DNA of 64,000 bases from Lichenostomus cassidix (lineage: Eukaryota > Chordata > Aves > Passeriformes > Meliphagidae): the NCBI GenBank assembly GCA_008360975.2, contig CM039185.1:2232001-2296000 (forward strand), given 5' to 3'. Positions 1-11,206 of this stretch are shown here, in pieces. Within the stretch, counting starts at the first letter, position 1, and every line of letters starts with the position of its first letter. The position numbers and the translations under genes were made by a program. The notes below the pieces were generated by a model. It did no database searches. It saw only the letters and a program-made list of their open reading frames with translations, and was not told the origin of the DNA.

Positions 1-1540
1 TTGTCAATAAGAGAAGTTTTGGGAGGGCTGGGAAAGATCAGGGATGATAATTCATGAGTGAGGCTACAGAGGCAGTGAGACACTGCAAACACAGCTTTCA
101 TCTAGGATTTTATATTAATTATTTGTTTATGTGAGGTTCCTTAATTGCCATTAGATGAAAGCTGACACGTGCACTCATTTTATGTAATTCAGGGGTTTTT
201 TTTTAAATGTGCACCTCAACCCTTTTTCAAGTTGGGGATATTTACTGCAAATAGTGTTTAAAAAAAAAAAGCCCTATCAGGAGATAAGAGTTGGTAAACA
301 GAGATGCAAAGGAAATGAGACTGCAGCAATCCAGAGGACTCCGTGCTGTGCGTGCAGAGCCAGAGCAGGAGAGGGAATGCTGCATCCCTGAGAGAGGGAA
401 GAGCAGCACTGCACTTACAGGCAGCAAAAAAAGGGGAATTTTAGCTTGATACCCAAGTTATCTTCTTGGGATGGCTGGAAAGTTGGGAGGGATTTGGGAG
501 GGTGCTGGGCTGTGGGGTGAGAGTGGGATGTGCATCCATGGGGACACCTGGAGCAGTGACTGAGGAAACACCCTGTCCTGCTGCTCCAGCACCCCCAGGA
601 GCTGCAGCTCATCACAGCCCATCCCCACAAATTCCATATAAATAAATAGACATACCCATGTATAAATATCTATGTAAATATGTATATGTGTGTCTCCAGA
701 GGTGTGTTTGTGCATGGGCCCACTGGAAATCCCCTCTCAGCCTGGCTGAGCACAGGGCATGGAGCACCAGTCACCTCCTGCTCTGCCAGGCTGCTGGATT
801 TGGCCCTAATTCACAGGAAAAAATGGGGGGAAAAGCATTTTACATCAGAGGAAACCCTGGGTTTCTCCACGAAAAGGCTGAGAATGAGAAAAAACCCAAA
901 CCACAACAAAAAAAAAGGATATTTTCATTACTATAACACAGTAGTTCAGTATTTAGATATCTAGTCATACATTAAAATTGAGCTACCACTGATGAAACCA
1001 AATTAATTATATATAATAGCTGACATTTGTGCTACAAAACACATGTGTGTTTTATATATTAACTACATCTAATGACAAATATGTTTTACATATCAAATAT
1101 GAGCCACATGTCAATGTTTTGTATTAATTTCATAGTTTTAAATTACATGTGATTCAGACCAACATGTGCAAGTGGCATCTATCTCTCTAGATATTGATTT
1201 TTTTAAATGAATACACAAATATATCTCTCTGCAGATTGCACTGTGTACACGAGCTGTAAGTGATTCCTGGGTAGTGCTGAGCTCGGCCACTCTGCTCCGG
1301 GCTTGGGCTGGGCTTGTTTGCTTTCATTGTCTTCTCCATCTGTTTTCTTTTTGCAGGACTTAAGTATTATAATCCTTGAGAAAAAAAAAAAAAAAAGCAA
1401 AAAGCAAAAACCCCATTTGCAAGCGCCTTTGAAGGACTTGAAGGATGCAGCGAGGAGTGGCAGGAGATTTTTTTTTTTGTTGTTTTAATCATCTCCGCGT
1501 TGAAATGCAAATCTTCCCCAGAGCCGTTGCTTCGCTGTCG
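1..1540. other. Intergenic sequence, no gene seen
   Basis: AT-rich non-coding DNA to the left of the RLIM 3' end. I see no conserved protein fragment on either strand. It contains several A runs and an AT-rich stretch around 950-1200. In mammals SLC16A2 lies on this side of RLIM, converging on it, but no SLC16A2 coding exon is recognisable here. Confidence 0.6.
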
Positions 1541-2480
1541 TTATTCAAAGCAATAATTCGGGAAAGATCCCTTCCCGAGGCTGTTCAGCCGCGCCCAGGC
1601 TCGGCAGGGTGCAGGGGCTGGGCTGTCGGGGTCCCTCTGCCCCGGGAGGAGATACCAATCCCCAAATATCGCCCGGGGCAAGGAGAACACCCAGGGGAGC
1701 GCCGGGGTGAGCTCGGGCTGCGCCTCTTCCCTTCGGGATGGGATTAGGGGCTTTTGGAATGAACCGCTTCGTCCTGGCAGCGGGGCAAAGGCAGGCAGGG
1801 AAAGCTGATCCTGGCTGCGATCTGGGGCGAGCACGGCACGGGAGAAGGGAGAGGAGCGGGAATGAGAGAGAGGTGATGCTCGGGAGACAGCCGAGATCCC
1901 CCGGAGCGGGAGCAGAAATCCCTCGGGATGCGAGGAGAGGGGATTGCCTTGGAGCGGAGCGTTCTCCCGGCCGGGCTGGGGCTGGGCTGCCTTGGGCTGT
2001 GTTCAGCTCTGAATTTTGGCACAGGAGCGCACTGAACAAACCTCTCGCCATCACCTGCGGCCCCGCTCGGCACACTCGAGCAGCGTCCGGAGCTTTGGGC
2101 AGGGTTTGCAAGCAGCCCCTCCCGGAGCTTTGGGGAAAGGTTTGCGAGCAGCCCCTCCCGGAGCTTTGGGGAAAGGTTTGCGAGCAGCCCCTCCCGGGCC
2201 CCTGTCCCCCCCGCCGCCCTGGCAGGCTCCAGCTATTTTTCTGGCACGCTCCCCTTCCGCCAGCATCGCCGTTCGGGGCTCACAGGAGTGCTCTCGGCTC
2301 ATCTGGAGCATCGCTCAGCCGGCCCGGCCCCGGTGTACGTGGCGGAGTCCGCATCGCCCCGGCAGCGCCTGGCGCCCTCCTGCCACCCCCCGGGAGCCGG
2401 ACTGTCCCCGAGCCCCTCCCGGCCCTGCCCTGCATCCTCCCCGCCGCGCATCTCCGCGGCTTGGCTCCCACCCGTTTCCT
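1540..2480. promoter_or_regulatory. Orphan CpG island
   Basis: About 0.95 kb that is strongly GC-rich with many CG dinucleotides, standing out sharply from AT-rich flanks. In vertebrates such islands usually mark promoters, but no recognisable coding exon lies beside it. Long open frames on both strands are explained by high GC content and have the Pro/Ala/Arg/Gly-rich translations typical of islands. A possible splice donor (GGGTGAGC, near 1704) is present on the plus strand. Either an unrecognised first exon, a lncRNA promoter, or a distal element of SLC16A2 or RLIM would fit. Confidence 0.6.
2087..2193. repeat. Three tandem copies of a 35-36 bp GC-rich unit
   Basis: Copies lie at 2087-2121, 2122-2157 and 2158-2193, each beginning CCGGAGCTTTGGG and ending AGCAGCCCCTC. 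Copies 2 and 3 are essentially identical and copy 1 differs at a few bases and is one base shorter. The array sits inside the orphan CpG island. Confidence 0.9.
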
Positions 2481-5155
2481 CCTTCCACCTGTGTTGATGT
2501 TTTACCAGCCCCACTCAGACGAGCACAGTTCAAAAGCCTTTTTTTTAGCCTTTAGTTTTCCTTTGGTTTAATTCCCCTCCTCTTTCCCTCCCCCATCCTC
2601 TGTCCTTCATCCCTTTCCATGGTTTCCCACCCTCACCTTCCCCCCTGGCCATGTCACACGTGCAGGGAAGATGGACAACTAGCACTGCTGGATGCCAGTT
2701 GGCAGCAAGTGGCTCTCCAGGCATTTCCCAGCTTCTTCCCTCCCACAAATATTTCAATTTATTTAGATGCATCTTTACAAATTAACACACAGCCATCCAT
2801 AAGGTGCCAGTAGTGAAGGCTGAGTCATTTCCAAGATTATTTAGGACTTAAAAAACCCAAAAAACACCCACCACTTCCAGTCCTTCACCTGCATGAGCAA
2901 GTGGTGCTCAGGGCAGGCACACAGTGGTTCCACCTCCATTCCATAAATCCCTGGGCTGGAGAGGAACACTGTGGGCTCTGGAAATTAAGCTTTTTCAAGA
3001 GTCTAGACCCCAATAAACCTGCTGGTACCTCCAAACCCACTGGTCAGCCAAGGGCTGGCTCTGCAGACTCAGGGCAAACCCTGGGGAGGTGCTAGGGCTG
3101 TTTTCACTGCAGTGAAAGGAAAGATTAGAGCAGGTATTTAAGCCAAGAAACCAAACCAGGCACCAGGAAACAACAGCCAAAACTGCTGCTCCAGAGCTAA
3201 AACCGACCAGCCTCAAACTTCCAACCTGGAGAAATCACATTCTGCAAATGCATCCTGAGAAATCAAACCACTGAAAACAAATCCCTGCTGGACCCAGGAG
3301 CCTGGCTGGCTCCTCTCCTGGCTCTGCCAGGGCCACAGAGAATGTGCTGCAGCCCAGCATCCCCATCACCATCACAGGGGTACCATCTTGAAACCCTTCT
3401 CCTAGAAATCCCTGCTGGCATAGGGTGCAAGAGCTGAAGGAACCCTCAGAAAATGTGGGATGACTCCTGTTGGATGAAGTAATCCCTGTTGAGGGGACCT
3501 GACGCCTGGATTTAAACATGCTTGGCTTAGCAGGGGATTTATTCAGGGGAACAGTTGGAGCATGTGGCAGCAGCATCTCATTAGTGTCACAGACAATGCC
3601 CCGCCAGCTCAAGACTAAAAGTGGGGTTAGTTTTCCCTACATAAATTTGTAGTAAGAGTTTAGGGAGCCACAACACAGCTGGGTTTAGATTCATTATGTT
3701 AAAAGTCCCCAGACAGGTTCAATCACACTTGAAACAGCTGGGAAGGGCAAGGAGGAGCAGCCAGCCTGTGCTGTTCTACTCACCCTTCTCCAAACACTCC
3801 ATCCCACTCCTCAGCGGCCAGAAAAGAGGAGAAGTCCCCAAAAGGATGGCTATTCCTGCACCCCATCACTCTGGGGAGCAAAGGGTCACCAAACACAACC
3901 TTTCTCCTCCCACCCAGCAGCACAACCAGCGAAATGGCCAAACACATTCCCCTGGGAAGGTCTGGATGTACCATGGAAATAAATCCTGAAGGGAGGAGTA
4001 AGACAGCGTAAAAGGTTACAGAGTTTAAGCACCAAGAGGGAGGAACAAGGTTATATAAAGTTTTACAGGTCAGGACAAAGACCTCAAATATATTAAAGAA
4101 AATAAACAGAGGGATGAAGTCAGCCACACACGAGTGCCAGGGTTGGCTTGGGCTCTTTATGCAATTCAGGGGTTGATCAGGAGTTTTTAGGGAATAAATA
4201 GGATTACCCAAACCAAAGGAGTTCCTACAGGAAAACGAGGGGCTGGAGACAGTGACCAAAGAGCTCCTGATACACAGTGTGGGAGTTGCTTCATGTATAA
4301 AGTCACTGAAATCAAAGCCAACACCTGTGTTCAAGACCCTGTTTCAGACTGAACTGAACACTCGAAGAGCAAGAAGCCTGTGAGAATGGGGGAAAAAACC
4401 CTTATCCAAGAGCTGTCCCTGTGAAGAGGGAGGCTGGAGCAGAATCCTTGTACATCCCTGGAGCAGCCCACGGCTTCTCCTTGCTGGACAAGAGCATCAC
4501 TTGCAGTGCTGAGGAGCATCAGCCCAGCTGTGACACTGAGCCCCTGCCCTGGCACCCAAAATGTCCATTTTCAGGGACACAGCACCTTCCTGTCCCTCCT
4601 TTTGTATCCCTGCCACCACGCTCCCCTCAGGGAGCAGCTCCCACTTCCGACTCGAGGAACGGGATTGAGGTGAGGGAAGCAGGGATAATAAATACAGCTT
4701 CCCACACCCTAAAAAACTTCCTTCCCACTCAAGGAAGTGCTTGCACATACCTCAGCTGCTAATTTTAGGATGGAGCTTTTAGCCACATGTGAGATTCTCC
4801 TGGAATGGTGACTGGATTTGCAGGGAGACTCAGCCCTGCCAGCCCTGCATGGGGTCTGGTTCTGATGGGCACATGGAGCCACAGCTACCCCTTAGAAGAC
4901 ACTGTGGAGATGTTGCTTTTGTATCCTACATTGTCCCCTGCTAGATTTACAAAGTCTGGGACATAGCCAGATTTATTGCTTCAGTTTTCTGTACTGAATT
5001 CTCCTGAGATATCAACTCTGTGCCATTGCAGCTCCTTCCCTTCTGCCCAGCCTCAAGGGGAAAGGTGTATGGAGGAAATAAATTCCTACCACATCCACCA
5101 CCCTGCACCCCAGTGCGTTCCCACTGTAAGAATAAACCCGAGGAGTGATGATTCA
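2481..5155. other. Intergenic sequence, no gene seen
   Basis: Mixed-composition non-coding DNA between the CpG island and the candidate RLIM polyadenylation site. Open frames are short and have no recognisable homology. No clear CR1 copy is visible. Confidence 0.5.
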
Positions 5156-5179
5156 GCACAAAATGAACACTTCATGCAT

Positions 5180-5185
5180 TTTATT
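5180..5185 (-). terminator. RLIM: Candidate distal polyadenylation signal of RLIM
   Basis: A minus-strand AATAAA (plus TTTATT) followed by a T/G-rich stretch (TGTTCATTTTGTGC), the expected arrangement for cleavage at about 5155-5170. It would give RLIM a 3' UTR of about 4.5 kb, in keeping with the long 3' UTR known for mammalian RLIM. Other minus-strand AATAAA words, such as one near 9047, could serve as proximal sites. Confidence 0.5.
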
Positions 5186-6166
5186 GAGTCTATTTAAATT
5201 TGCATTATAACATCTTACATAGGGAACAAACTCCTCCTAAGTGTTAGCTGGCAAACCTGGTCAAACTGTGTCCAACAACCTCTGAGTACCAGTTTGTATT
5301 AAACAAGTCCAGTATAAACAAATGTAAAGCACTGTACAAAGAAAAAAATTAAGGAAAAAATAATAAAGAAAAGTGTTACATTCACAGTGGAATTCAGGGC
5401 TTCCCAACCAACAGCCTTACCAGCAGAGAGTGAAATTCAGGAAAGGGGCTCAAATAGTTTATCTTAAGGGAATAAAACCAGATCTAAAATAAATCAAACC
5501 AAATTCAATGGTATGTTTCCCCATAAGAAAAAAGAGCCACAGCCTAAGAGACTGGGAAGCCCTGGTATAACAGATGCAAACCTCCTTTTTAACACACCAC
5601 CACTTATTTGTACTTTGGGTCTGTTACCATTAATTGTGTCTCTTCAGCCTCCCGCTTCCCCCCCAGTCGAGGGTAAACAAAAAGCCTACTGTGCATAAGG
5701 GCTGGAAATATTTCTGAAGTTGTTATAAATTCCCTCCATGTGGCTCCAAGCCAACCTTCACCCAAAGCTCCTCCTCCCGGGAGAAGGCAGAGGAGCAGGC
5801 AGACATTTCTGACAGCACTGGGCTCCTCATCAGCTCCTCGCCTGCTCACACAGACCCTTTCCCAGGACAGCAATTCCAACGATCCCAAATCAAGGATGAG
5901 AGCAGGGATGGAGGTTTGTGCTGCAGTGTGAAGGTGAAGATCACTGTGGGAGGTTCAGAACCCACCTCAAAGCCTGACTCAGTGCTCAGCCTCACCTGCA
6001 CCTCTTCCCACCCTCACATTATCCATCCCCTCATTACTGTGAAGAGACCACTGGGTTGTGCAGGCAACTGTTTATCCCTACAGATCCACCCGGGAAAGGG
6101 GCCTTTGGAGTCCCACATTTGCATAACCCAGACAAGTGACAGGAAACTGGGATGACAGTCATTATG

Positions 6167-6223
6167 GTCCATTGTGCCAGCTCTGGTGGGAAACCCCTTC
6201 GTCTGCAAGTCGGCACAATGGAC
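6167..6223. repeat. Perfect 12 bp inverted repeat (hairpin) in the RLIM 3' UTR
   Basis: GTCCATTGTGCC at 6167-6178 is the exact reverse complement of GGCACAATGGAC at 6212-6223, with a 33-base loop. Each arm holds a CATTGT / ACAATG core, the recognition core of SOX HMG-box proteins, in opposed orientation. Confidence 0.85.
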
Positions 6224-9200
6224 AATTACAGCTCCTTCAAACCCGGTGGGTGTCGTGTCCTGCAGCTGCTGAGCCGGCACAGCAGAGCTTCCTACAAAAG
6301 GCCTTTAAAATTCCCTGATTTCTATGCGTGAAGTACCTACACAATCAAATCGTGTTTAAAACAACTCAACTGCCTCCAAGTTCTCTGCAACAAACCCAAC
6401 TTGTTCGAAGTAAAAAAAAAAAAAAAAAGCACATGAAAGGGAAATCCAGCCGGCACCAGGAATTCAGTCTTTTCACAGATAAAATTCCAAAATAAATTTT
6501 AAAAAGTGAGCGCCCACAACTGTGTGTCGGTCCACAATGCGAGTTAGACAGTAACTCTTAACTAATGTAATTATTAGAACTGTTTATCACAAGGGTTTAG
6601 CCTGCTCCTGTCATTGCTGTGGGTGGGGGTCTGTCCTGTCAGGAAGGAACGAAGCTCACACACCAGGTATTCCCAGCATTTGGACATTTGGGAAAAACCC
6701 CTTGGTAACTATTGAGGGGCAATGACAAGGAGAATCCTTCGAAACCAAACTAAAAGCTGCTGATCCTGCAAGGAATCCCGCTGGTGCTGAAGGCAGATCC
6801 CACACGGTGGCACTGTGACCCAGGCCACCGGAGCACTGCCTTCCCAAAGCCACCATGCCTGCACAACCAGCGTGACAAAACTCGCACTTTTAACCCTTCA
6901 TAGCGCTCCAGGCACGAGTGAAGATGCTGTGTCCCTCCAGAAATATCAAAAAAACGGAGGGAAGTGCTAAACGCACATACTCACTATGTATGTTAGTCTA
7001 ATTGTTCAAGTGTTTCATATTTGTAAGCAACTGCAATGTTCATATTGGCTTTTCCTAACCCAATCTAAATTTAGAGAAACAGAAAATTAATTACCTTAAT
7101 TAACTGAGCTACATAAGGAAGCTTTTGCTGCAGACACTGAGGCCCCAGCCCCTTTACACACTCATTGCTGGGAAAGGCACAGAAAACACGGAGAACATTC
7201 AGTATCTCCCAGACTGAGATTAAATTATTTGCTCTTGGTACTGTTTGGGAAACCTCCAAGACTTTATTAGTTGCTCTTGTTACAGAAATAAAATGTTAAG
7301 ACATGCTATAAGCTATAACAAAACGGTAAGGGTGATTTACCAAGGTGGAAATTCCTGGAAAAGGTGGGATGACAGGTACCACAGCTGTGTTTTGCGTGGA
7401 TTTGGGATAGTGGGCTCCCTGCCTGGTGGTCACCAGCTCGAGTCTGAGATGAACATCTCTGACTTTCAACATCTAACATGGTACTCATGTAGAGAGGGGT
7501 ATTTTTCCTTCTCATCCCATACTCTGTAAATCAGTAAAGCTACTGGAAACTGCAAACGAGAGCGAGTTTTTGCTCTGTGAAATTCTGAAGTGTTATTTTG
7601 CTGTGAAATTTTGGCACAGAGAACCCAGCACCTGGAATCAACAGCCAACTTCAATTTTACAGTGATGCGTGTCCAAGGAAAAAAATCAAACCCATGAGCT
7701 TAGTGATTGTTCTGTTCCCAAAGAATCCTCATGTTCCCTCTGTGTCCCACCAGGAGGAAAGTGAGCCCAACAGCCAGTCAGGGTTTCCCACTGAACCAAC
7801 AGCACAAAATGCACACATAGGAAAAAAAAAAAAAAAAGAAATTTTGGGATGCTGTGGAATCCTTAACTAGCTGATGAGATGTTAAAATGGCTTAGAGCAG
7901 CGATTATAGTTTATGCACCCACCACTATAAAACACCAAAAATGTGTTTTAATTAGGAAAAAAAGAGATAGGCCAGCTTTGGTTTTGTCATCTGAGGAACA
8001 AGCAACACTTCCCATACAGCCAGCAAGAGCAGCTCATATCCCTTCAGAACTACTGCCCTGGAGTGGACATAATTATAACTACTTTCCCTTTGCACCTGTA
8101 AGCCAGGAAAACCCCAAAACCTTAGAGAATAAAGAAGGGGCCACTGAGGGTGAAGGATGTTTCCCCACAAACACAGTCTGAGGAGAGTTGAGGTACATTC
8201 TCCAATTCTCAATTGCAACACATCACGTCCATAATTTTAAACGTAAATTCAATTAATTTTCATTCTGTCCAATAAGAATTCAAAGAGCTTTTGGGGTTTT
8301 TTTATTGTTATTCTCAAGAATCTGCTACACATTTAAGTGCACTCATTTTTAAATGTAGCCCAATACTAATAATGTGCTTTCCAGTTAATGCTGAATTACT
8401 CCCTGTGGCACTTGCACCACTGGTTACCAACACCAGATTTATCAGCAGGACCACTCAACACACCCAGAGGTTCCCAATACAGTTGAAGCTGGTGGAGAAC
8501 CAAAAAAAACCAACCTGGCCATACTTATCTGCTGAAGTTACAGAGTTCCCTCAAAAATTGAGAGTAAAAGCTGATAGGAAAAATTGGGCACAAACCTCAG
8601 TGAACAAACCAGTACACATGGGTTTGTATTATTCCACATCTGCAACCACACCAAGAAATAACCAGCCGTTAAAGCAGTTTCTAATTTTTATCCTTTTTTT
8701 TTTTTTTTTGTGGCATTACTGAGCCAAAACACTGCAATTATAACATTTAATTTCTGGGTTTTTTAATGCAATTAAATGTCTAACCCAACTGTTTTTATGT
8801 TACAGTAGCTGTTCATATAAATAGTACAGATATGTACTGCTCTTGACAGGTACACAGTCACAAAAGCAGCTCTCTCGTGTTCAGTTTGCTCTCTGTGTGG
8901 TGGGGCCTGTATGAAAAGCATTTTAGATTTCTAAGCATGGTACAATTTTAATTCTTAATGCGTTAGTACAACAGTGCATTGGAAAAGTACTGAGCTTCTA
9001 CAAAAAAGCTTTACAATTTTAAAACAGATTTGTTTTTTTTTTCCTTTATTTAAACAAGCATAGGCAATTCTTATATTTCCACAACAAGATAAATATCCCA
9101 ATTAAGCTAACAGCTCATCCTACAGCGTGCCATAGTGATGGGGAAAGGGCTAACATTAGTGTTATTTACACAGACATGTCCAATATTAACCCAGGAGGAA

Positions 9201-9671
9201 AATTAAAAGTATGTTCAAGTGTGCAATTAAATTCACGTTATTTTTTCAGAGAGTTGGATTTCTTGCAAAAATTCCTCTACGACTCATGGACACTGAGCTG
9301 AGCTAACTTCTCAAAGAATTCCTCAGAAGCACAATCTTGAGGACAAACTGTTAATTGGACTAGGATGGCAAGGGCTGGGCAGGAGAAAGAACTTAATAAC
9401 TCTTCACAAAGAAAAAAAACGTTGTGAAGTGGGGAGATGTCTTTGGACAAGTGAAATTGAACACCCAAACTGACTAGAACTCGAAAAACCTAATTAAAGA
9501 AATTTTCCAAATTCCCAAAGCTTGAATCCAGAGAAAATGTTTTAATGAGGGAAGGTTCACTCCGAGTCATTACTATACATTGAGGTACCACTCAAAAAGT
9601 GGCCATAAAGGAAGTGACTTCTTTGCCCATCACTATCACACTGGCTGCCTGGCCATCACCTCCGCTCTCCC

Positions 9672-11206
9672 TTAGACAACACTCTCTCTGTTCCCAGAAG
9701 CTAAGACTGCCCTGCGGCAGATGGGGCAGGTGGAGTTCTCCGAGAGCCAGCGGTCGATGCAGTGCACGTGGTACTCGTGCGAGCACGGCAGCTTGCGCAG
9801 CTTGTTGCCCTCCGTGTACTCCGTGATGCACACGCTGCAGGTTTTCAGAGCGTCGCTCTCACCAAAATTCCTCATGGCTAGGTTGTCAATTTGTTCTTTG
9901 GTGAGTCCTCTCGGTTGGTCATCATCATCTTCGTTGAGTAGGAAAAATTGTGCAAGGCTAAGGAATGGTAGAGAACCGCTTTCTTCAAAAGTGACCGATC
10001 CCCTGGTATTCCGGCCTTCCCGCCTGGCACCAGATGTTGAGCTAGCCTCATGCCCACCCTCATACACCTCCCCTGAGCTAACATCTGCATTCTCATTGCC
10101 CGAGGTGCCCCCACCTCCGCTCTGCGGCTCCGAAGTCTCCACGTTCTGACTGGGAGCTGGCCCACTGGGATCCGCATCGCTATCGCTGTACATGAAATAA
10201 CTGAGCTCCCCGAAGCCTGTCATGATCTGCCTCAGCATGGTCTGGATGGCGACTGAAGTGGTCTCGCTCAGGCCCGTGTTTAAGATCCTACGGATGGGAA
10301 TCCTAATGGTGCTGACGTAAGTTCTCACTCCGGCGCGCTCGGAGCGGGAGAAGGTGCGCCGGAAGCCGCCGCGTTCACTCTCGTAGGTGACCGTGTTGTT
10401 GGGGGTCTGCGAGCGGGAGCGCGTCCTGTTGGCTATGCTGTCCCTTTGCCGGTACTCTCCCGGCCGAACTCTTCTCACCTGCAGGTCAAGCACTATGGTG
10501 GGAGGCCTCTGCCCAGGAGCCGTGGACTCACTGGTACCGGTAGTTTCTGAAGAACCTGCCGCTTGAGGAGCAGGCCTCGTTTCGGGGGGGGAGAACAGAA
10601 CTGCATTTTCACTTGGCACCTCAGTCCCCACTGTGTGCTGCCTTAACGTCACGTGCTGCCTAGTTCTAGAGCTGCCCTCAGCCTCGCTCGCTGAGGAGTG
10701 GTCAAGTGTTTGAGATGAGGTGTTGTGGTGAGACCTGCGAGGGGCCTCGCTCACTGCATTAATAGGTGACCTACTTCTATCAGTCCTAGCCCGCGTCCGC
10801 CGCTGTTCTGGACTCCTACTCCTGGCTCTCCTCTGCCCTCTAGGAGGGGAAGCCTCCTCAGCCGTCAGCTCCTCCGCAGCGCTCCTTTCTGATCCAGGCT
10901 GCCTTACAGACGGTGATTCAGACCTTGGAATTTCAGAGTCACTTTGGCTGTTTTCCAAATCCTCCCCACTGGAAGGCTCTACAGATGGCTCATTCTCAGT
11001 TTCTGGATTTGTGTTCCCATTATTACGGTTGACGTTTATTTCCAAACTGAATCTAAAGTCTCCACTATTTGGGTTAGTCCGGCTCACTGCTCTCCAGGAC
11101 TGGTTTCCTCGCTGCCCACTTCGTGTTGTATTTCCAGTCTGTCGGACTGAATTAAGCCAGTCTATTATAGAATCTCCATTTGAAACATCTTCTGCGGACT
11201 CTGCAC
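9672..11206 (-). CDS. RLIM: RLIM terminal coding exon
   Basis: This exon begins after a pyrimidine-rich acceptor (TTTTTCACAG) at 11207 and runs to TAA at 9674-9672. It completes the split Gly codon left by the previous exon and encodes residues 85-595: the conserved [18 protein letters not shown] region, the arginine/serine-rich central part, the basic region with the conserved [20 protein letters not shown] segment, the acidic [15 protein letters not shown] segment and the RING. Confidence 0.96.

Larger units (their letters stand above)
5156..9671 (-). other. RLIM: Candidate 3' UTR of RLIM
   Basis: About 4.5 kb of unique, AT-leaning sequence directly downstream of the RLIM stop codon, free of recognisable CR1 copies and without a convincing coding frame. 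Absence of repeats beside a repeat-containing genome is typical of long conserved 3' UTRs. It contains poly-A/T runs (6412-6428, 7820-7835, 8693-8709) and a perfect 12 bp inverted repeat at 6167-6223. The distal limit is inferred from a polyadenylation signal at 5180-5185. Confidence 0.5.

Noticed and set aside
1738..2571. 277-residue plus-strand open frame, and overlapping 188-residue minus-strand frame (1545-2111)
   Set aside because: Both lie in the CpG island, have Pro/Ala/Arg/Gly-rich compositions typical of GC-rich non-coding DNA, overlap each other on opposite strands, and contain the 35-36 bp tandem unit.
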